From Leptofilum sp050292445 (GTDB taxonomy: Bacteria; Chloroflexota; Anaerolineae; Promineifilales; Promineifilaceae): a stretch of 27,456 bases of DNA. The notes beneath the pieces are model-generated. The model made no database searches and had not been told where the DNA came from. It was given only the letters and a program-made list of their open reading frames with translations. The stretch spans positions 1 to 27,456 of the forward strand of contig JBNKLQ010000052.1 in NCBI GenBank assembly GCA_050292445.1. The letters are read 5' to 3'. Positions 24,069-27,456 of the stretch are shown in pieces (positions within the stretch are counted from its first letter, which is position 1; each line of letters opens with the position of its first letter). The translations under genes were made by a program, and so were the position numbers.

Positions 24069-24671
24069 ATGAAACATTTACGCAAAACGACACGCCTTTA
24101 CCTTTTCGGAATTGTCCTTTTTCTATTTTTAACAATCTATGGATTTGAAACTGTTCTTGCCTCTGAGATTGTCATCTTTACCTTTAATCCGGCTGCAGAT
24201 TCTTTTGTAGTTGATGACATGCCAGGTTCCAATCAAGGTACCGCTCCATTATTGCGTGTGCGCGGCTCCAGGATGCAATCTTATCTCCGTTTTCATGTGG
24301 ATGGTTTGGTAGGCTCCGTAACAACCGCCACCCTGCAACTTTATGTCAATTCAAACAATGGTAGCGGTTATGCAATTTATTTAGTCCCTGATAATACCTG
24401 GCAAGAGGATAGTATTAATTACGCCAATGCACCTGCTTTAGGGGAGCTGATATACACATCGGAAACGGCCGTTCCCGAAACCTGGGTGGAGATTGACGTG
24501 ACCCCTTATGTACAAGAGGAAGGGCACTATAATTTTGCAATTGTGGGCACAGACGATCAGCAATTAACATTTAGCAGCGATGAAGGCGACTTCCATCCCA
24601 AATTGTATATCGTCGATCCCACTGATTGTGGTGGTGTCTGTCCACCTAGAGCTACTCCTGAAGAAAACTAA
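24069..24671 (+). CDS. secreted DNRLRE/CBM96-type beta-sandwich protein
   Basis: A 200-residue protein with GAGGAG at 24059-24064 before ATG 24069. It has a signal peptide (about 1-31: basic KHLRKTTR, then a long hydrophobic run, cleavage near VLAS). The mature part is one beta-sandwich with DNRLRE-type features: ADSFVVDDMPGSNQG, YLRFHVDGLVGSVTTATLQLYV, WQEDSINYANAP, and VEIDVTPYV. Such domains occur in wall or extracellular carbohydrate-binding proteins. The short tail has a Cys pair (CGGVC). It sits between the CHAT and sigma factor genes, and its part in the module is unknown. Confidence 0.8.
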   Translation: MKHLRKTTRLYLFGIVLFLFLTIYGFETVLASEIVIFTFNPAADSFVVDDMPGSNQGTAPLLRVRGSRMQSYLRFHVDGLVGSVTTATLQLYVNSNNGSGYAIYLVPDNTWQEDSINYANAPALGELIYTSETAVPETWVEIDVTPYVQEEGHYNFAIVGTDDQQLTFSSDEGDFHPKLYIVDPTDCGGVCPPRATPEEN

Positions 24672-24729
24672 AAGCATGTCTATATTCTTCTTAAACTGGC
24701 CTGAATCAGACCGGCAAGGATGCTAACAA

Positions 24730-25431
24730 TTGACCCGTGATCATATAGGTGATCGTAAATCTGAATATCAAAGGATCTCTGAGCTTGCGGAAGCATGTCG
24801 CACTGAAACAGAACAGCATTTAGATAACGGTGCCTGCTTTGAATTGCTTCGCCAAGCATTAGAAGATGCCAATGAAGATGCCTGGCAAGCAATCCACAAT
24901 CAATATAATCAGCTTGTAATGCATTGGATCCGCGAATCCACTCATTACCCGCTATCAAATGAATTTGCTGAAGATTTAGCACAAACCGCCTGGCTAAAGT
25001 TTTGGCAGCAGCTATCCAGCCAAAAACCACCTTTTTCAAGGCGATTTTCTCACATTGGTGCGGCATTAAGCTATTTGCACAAATGCGCCATCACCGCATG
25101 CTTAACCTGGCACCGAAAACGACAAATGCAGGAGCGTGTGCTGACAGAAGTGAGTAAGCAAATTAATGATGAATTTGCCATCTCTTTCATCCAGGATTAT
25201 TTGCAAAAAATCGATGTGATGGAAAAGGTAGATTTGATTCGAAAATGGATCGATGAAAATATCCAGGACGATGCGGAAAGCATCGTCATTCGGTTAACCT
25301 ATCAGCACCAGCTTACACCTGCCGAGATTGTTCAACAGAGACCACATTTATTTACGCAAGAACTAGATGTGTACCGAATTAAACAGCGAGTCTTAAGGCG
25401 AGCCCAGCGGGCGCTTATGGGAAATGAGTAA
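24730..25431 (+). CDS. sigma-70-family RNA polymerase sigma factor (ECF-like)
   Basis: A 233-residue protein starting with TTG at 24730; AAGGA at 24716-24720 supports it. Region 2 shows the family pattern in FAEDLAQTAWLKFWQQL, preceded by WQAIHNQYNQLVMHWIR. The C-terminal part (ESIVIRLTYQHQLTPAEIVQQRP ... RIKQRVLRRAQRAL) is like region 4, with a helix-turn-helix that recognises the -35 box. It has no region 1 and only a short middle, as in ECF sigmas. The N-terminal 40 residues are an extra segment. It is followed by an anti-sigma-like gene, so it is probably held in check by that partner. Confidence 0.8.
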   Translation: MTRDHIGDRKSEYQRISELAEACRTETEQHLDNGACFELLRQALEDANEDAWQAIHNQYNQLVMHWIRESTHYPLSNEFAEDLAQTAWLKFWQQLSSQKPPFSRRFSHIGAALSYLHKCAITACLTWHRKRQMQERVLTEVSKQINDEFAISFIQDYLQKIDVMEKVDLIRKWIDENIQDDAESIVIRLTYQHQLTPAEIVQQRPHLFTQELDVYRIKQRVLRRAQRALMGNE

Positions 25432-25526
25432 TATGTGTCCAAATTAGCCTTCCTTTATCGTTGAATAAGATAATAGTCAGAGTCAGACACGTGTAAACCA
25501 ACAGATACCGGGAAGCAGAGGTACTT

Positions 25527-26162
25527 ATGGGAATACAAAAAAAAATAGGCGAAGATGCCTCCCGAATACTCATGGATGCCCTATTCCAGGAAGCAGAAAT
25601 GCAACGCGATTGTCCTTCTCCTGACATGCTCCTGGAATACGATTCTGGTTATCTGCCCCAGCCAGCGGCGCAAAAATTAGCCATCCATTTGCTGGATTGC
25701 CCAGAATGCCAGGACGAGCTAAGACAAATCCGAAGCTTAAGTGAAATAGAAGCTCAACATTCAACTACGGTGAGTTGGTTAGATAAGCTCATTGCTGAGG
25801 GTAAGAATATTTTGCGAGCCCTGCAAACGCCAATGCAAAAGCCACAGTTTGCCCTTCGTGGTGACGATGCATCAGGAAGAATAATTTATGAATCTACGCC
25901 CTACAAATTATTTTTCACGATGCAGCAAGTTCCTGAGGACCCAACACAAGTTTTTATCGAAGGACAAGTGTGGGATGAAAACGAGCCGCTAGACCTTTCA
26001 ACCACCCAGATTCAGCTGTATCAAAATGACAAGTTAATATCTGTTAGTGAGGGTGATCCGTTTGGGCTGTTTAGCTTTGAATCAATTCCCAATGGCCAGT
26101 ATGGCTTGCATTTGGAACTCCCCCACCACTCGCTGATCATCGAGCACTTTGCTATTCCCTAA
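25527..26162 (+). CDS. soluble zinc-finger anti-sigma-like protein with C-terminal beta domain
   Basis: A 211-residue protein; AGAGG lies five bases before ATG 25527. Residues 29-61 carry the ZAS pattern: Cys29 at the start of CPSPDMLLEYDSGYL, then His54-x3-Cys58-x2-Cys61 (HLLDCPEC). There is no membrane helix. The C-terminal part (about 110-211) looks like a carboxypeptidase-regulatory-type beta domain (VFIEGQVWDENEP ... LFSFESIPNGQYGLHLEL). It probably binds and inhibits the sigma factor encoded just before it; what releases it is unknown. A strong terminator follows. Confidence 0.8.
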   Translation: MGIQKKIGEDASRILMDALFQEAEMQRDCPSPDMLLEYDSGYLPQPAAQKLAIHLLDCPECQDELRQIRSLSEIEAQHSTTVSWLDKLIAEGKNILRALQTPMQKPQFALRGDDASGRIIYESTPYKLFFTMQQVPEDPTQVFIEGQVWDENEPLDLSTTQIQLYQNDKLISVSEGDPFGLFSFESIPNGQYGLHLELPHHSLIIEHFAIP

Positions 26163-26223
26163 ACGAAGTAAACAAAAGTGAAATAGACTACTTCTGAATC
26201 TAAACTTACTCGAAATCAAGATT

Positions 26224-26258
26224 AAAAAGGCTGCCCATGAACATGGGCAGCCTTTTTT
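26224..26258. terminator. strong bidirectional rho-independent terminator
   Basis: AAAAAGGCTGCCCATG at 26224-26239 is the exact complement of CATGGGCAGCCTTTTT at 26242-26257, a stem of 16 pairs at most, with A and T runs at both ends. It ends the CHAT/sigma operon and could also stop leftward transcription. Confidence 0.9.
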
Positions 26259-26466
26259 GTTGAGCAATTTGGCCAATTTTAATAATTGATGTCCAAAAAC
26301 CGTTTGGGGCGCGTTGAATAAGTAGATTTGATTTTGAACAACATGTTCTCAAATGCGATTCATAAATTAGTAGGATTAAGCCATATCCATTAGTGCCAGT
26401 CCATATCGGGGGCCAAAAACGGCCGTTTCTCCCAACTTTTGTTAAGAGAAACGGCCGTTCCATCCA
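26259..26466. repeat. intergenic with inverted repeat built on the ACGGCCGT palindrome
   Basis: AACGGCCGTTTCTC at 26418-26431 is the exact reverse complement of GAGAAACGGCCGTT at 26446-26459, with 14 nt between. The right arm ends 7 bp from the arginase-family gene's stop codon, so it may form that gene's transcript end. The rest of the 200-nt gap shows no gene. Confidence 0.6.
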
Positions 26467-27234
26467 TCACAGTCCCAGCAACACAGCCAACAGCGGCAGG
26501 ACGGTTTTTTGCGAACGGCCGTCCACATCCATTGCCGGGTTCCAGGTAGAAACGGAAACAGCCATCACCCGTTTGGTTGCCGCCAATCTTTGGAAAACTT
26601 GCTGCATGAGCGCCAGCGATGGGCCGCCTGGGGCCAGGTAATTCATGGCGGGCGCGTCAGTCGGGTCCAAAATATCGGCATCAAAATGAACGTAAAGTGG
26701 GCCATCGGGCAGTGTCATCTGCAATAAATCGGCCACATTTTGAACGTGACTGATCGACGAGTTTTGAACGGAAATCTTCTCACCCGGATCCAAATCGCGC
26801 GCATCGGTCAATATCACCTTTTCTTCCGGCAGCGGGCTTAAGCCAACGGCCGATGTCAGTGTCTGCTCCCCACGCCCCACTAGCATCGCCAGGGGCATCC
26901 CCCCTAGAAAGCCGCTGGGCGAAGTTTCCCAGGTATTAAAATCACCGTGAGCATCGAACCAGATCAGATGAGGCACAATAGCTGCCCGCTGCAAGCCGGC
27001 CAGCACCCCAATTGTGGTACAGCAATCGCCCGCGATACTGATGGGTCTTTTGCCTTGCTGCACGGCGTCGGCAACGGCCGTTGCCAGCGGCTCATGAATA
27101 GTGGCCAGACGCAACTGCTGCCCCTCCCCAACAGGGGTCGGTTTATTGAGCTGCCAGCCAGGTTTGGTCAGGGGGTCCAAGCCTGGCAAAACCTCATCAA
27201 GAAAGTAAGGGGTCAAAATAAATTGATTATGCAT
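26467..27234 (-). CDS. arginase/agmatinase (ureohydrolase)-family protein, Cys variant
   Basis: A 255-residue protein; AGGAG seven bases before ATG 27234 sets the start. The Mn-binding motifs are DAHGDFN (Asp94, His96, Asp98) and HFDADILDP (two Asp). In the first motif, usually GGDHS, the sequence reads GDCCTT, so Cys71 takes the place of the metal-binding His. Similar Cys variants occur in ureohydrolase-like proteins, as far as I recall, and their substrate is often unclear. The end of the domain is SVSTWNPAMD where arginases have E-x-NP. It likely hydrolyses a guanidino- or amidino-type substrate, or has an altered metal site; arginase activity should not be assumed. Confidence 0.8.
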   Translation of the reverse strand: MHNQFILTPYFLDEVLPGLDPLTKPGWQLNKPTPVGEGQQLRLATIHEPLATAVADAVQQGKRPISIAGDCCTTIGVLAGLQRAAIVPHLIWFDAHGDFNTWETSPSGFLGGMPLAMLVGRGEQTLTSAVGLSPLPEEKVILTDARDLDPGEKISVQNSSISHVQNVADLLQMTLPDGPLYVHFDADILDPTDAPAMNYLAPGGPSLALMQQVFQRLAATKRVMAVSVSTWNPAMDVDGRSQKTVLPLLAVLLGL

Positions 27235-27433
27235 CGTCAATCTCCTGTGTCATCCGAACTTTGATAAAAACGATTTTGCCGTTCGATATGAGTGTAAGGC
27301 AATCATTAGGAATTTGGAACGGCCGTTTTCCGTCATGAATAAATGCTTAACTGCCCCAGCAGCTAACTTTGCAGCCGCGATAATTTAGGTATCATACCCG
27401 CAATGAAAATCCCAAAGACAGGCAGTCGTGCAA
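27235..27433. other. intergenic region before the right-edge gene
   Basis: Divergent region between the arginase-family gene and a rightward gene. It holds one ACGGCCGT copy near 27318 and the 31-bp promoter-like element at 27365-27395. A 12-codon frame runs from ATG 27403 to TGA 27439-27441 (MKIPKTGSRANE), overlapping the next start. Confidence 0.5.
27365..27395 (+). promoter_or_regulatory. 31-bp promoter-like element upstream of the right-edge gene
   Basis: AACTTTGCAGCC, then GCG, three variable bases, and ATTTAGGTATCAT; 26 of 31 positions match the element at 21012-21042. TTTGCA and TATCAT, 16 bp apart, could be its -35 and -10. Transcription would start near 27402. Confidence 0.55.
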
Positions 27434-27456
27434 ATGAATGAGACAGAAAGCCCAAT
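27434..27456 (+). CDS. start of a rightward gene (partial)
   Basis: Only ATG AAT GAG ACA GAA AGC CCA is visible before the window ends (MNETESP). The call rests on the promoter-like element upstream and on position. A 12-codon frame at 27403-27441 overlaps this start, so the true start may be ATG 27403, ATG 27434 or GTG 27428. Confidence 0.3.

Overview
The window reads as a chromosomal segment of a Chloroflexota bacterium, probably of the Anaerolineae/Caldilineae kind. This rests on gene content (E2/JAB/RING-type genes, paired CNNM-CBS transporters, ruvB followed by DUF2905, upp next to a TagO/WecA-type transferase, a B12-dependent MerR regulator before a photolyase) and on GC near 50%. It also rests on an extremely iterated palindrome, ACGGCCGT, of which I count about 47 exact copies by eye. 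No rRNA, tRNA, CRISPR array, transposase or integrase was seen.

Layout. (1) 148-5274, + strand: a compact bacterial ubiquitin-like conjugation locus. It holds a Zn-ribbon fragment that may be the tail of an E1-like enzyme, a beta-grasp Ubl ending in a single glycine, an E2-like protein with HPN and catalytic Cys, two JAMM/JAB isopeptidase-like proteins (one membrane-anchored with an extracytoplasmic domain), and two RING-like treble-clef proteins (one membrane-anchored). Its larger intergenic gaps contain small imperfect palindromes. (2) 5384-8306, - strand: a CarH/LitR-type B12-binding MerR regulator followed by a class I photolyase. The promoter (TTGACA, 17 bp, TATACT) is embedded in tandem 11-bp direct repeats that look like a CarH operator. 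(3) 8432-9937, +: an M32 carboxypeptidase. (4) 10027-13292, -: two translationally coupled CNNM/CBS/CorC-type membrane proteins and a small four-helix membrane protein. (5) 13649-14976, -: ruvB and a DUF2905 gene. (6) 15151-16875, +: upp and a TagO/WecA-like phosphosugar transferase. (7) 17021-17206, +: a 61-residue protein followed by a strong terminator. (8) 17270-20376, -: an orphan family-5 solute-binding protein, an unknown helical protein and an esterase lipoprotein; then secG (20506-20760, -). (9) 21063-26162, +: a TPR-CHAT caspase-like protease, a secreted DNRLRE-type protein, an ECF-like sigma factor and a zinc-finger anti-sigma-like protein, closed by a strong terminator. (10) 26467-27234, -: an arginase-family protein with Cys in place of a metal-binding His, and the first codons of a rightward gene at the edge.

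The most notable systems are the ubiquitin-like locus, in which a deconjugase and a candidate E3 are both tied to the membrane; the light/B12 photolyase operon with a readable operator; and the CHAT/sigma/anti-sigma module. The CHAT gene shares a 31-bp promoter-like element with the gene at the right edge. Functions of the ubiquitin-like and CHAT modules are inferred from domains and motifs, not shown.
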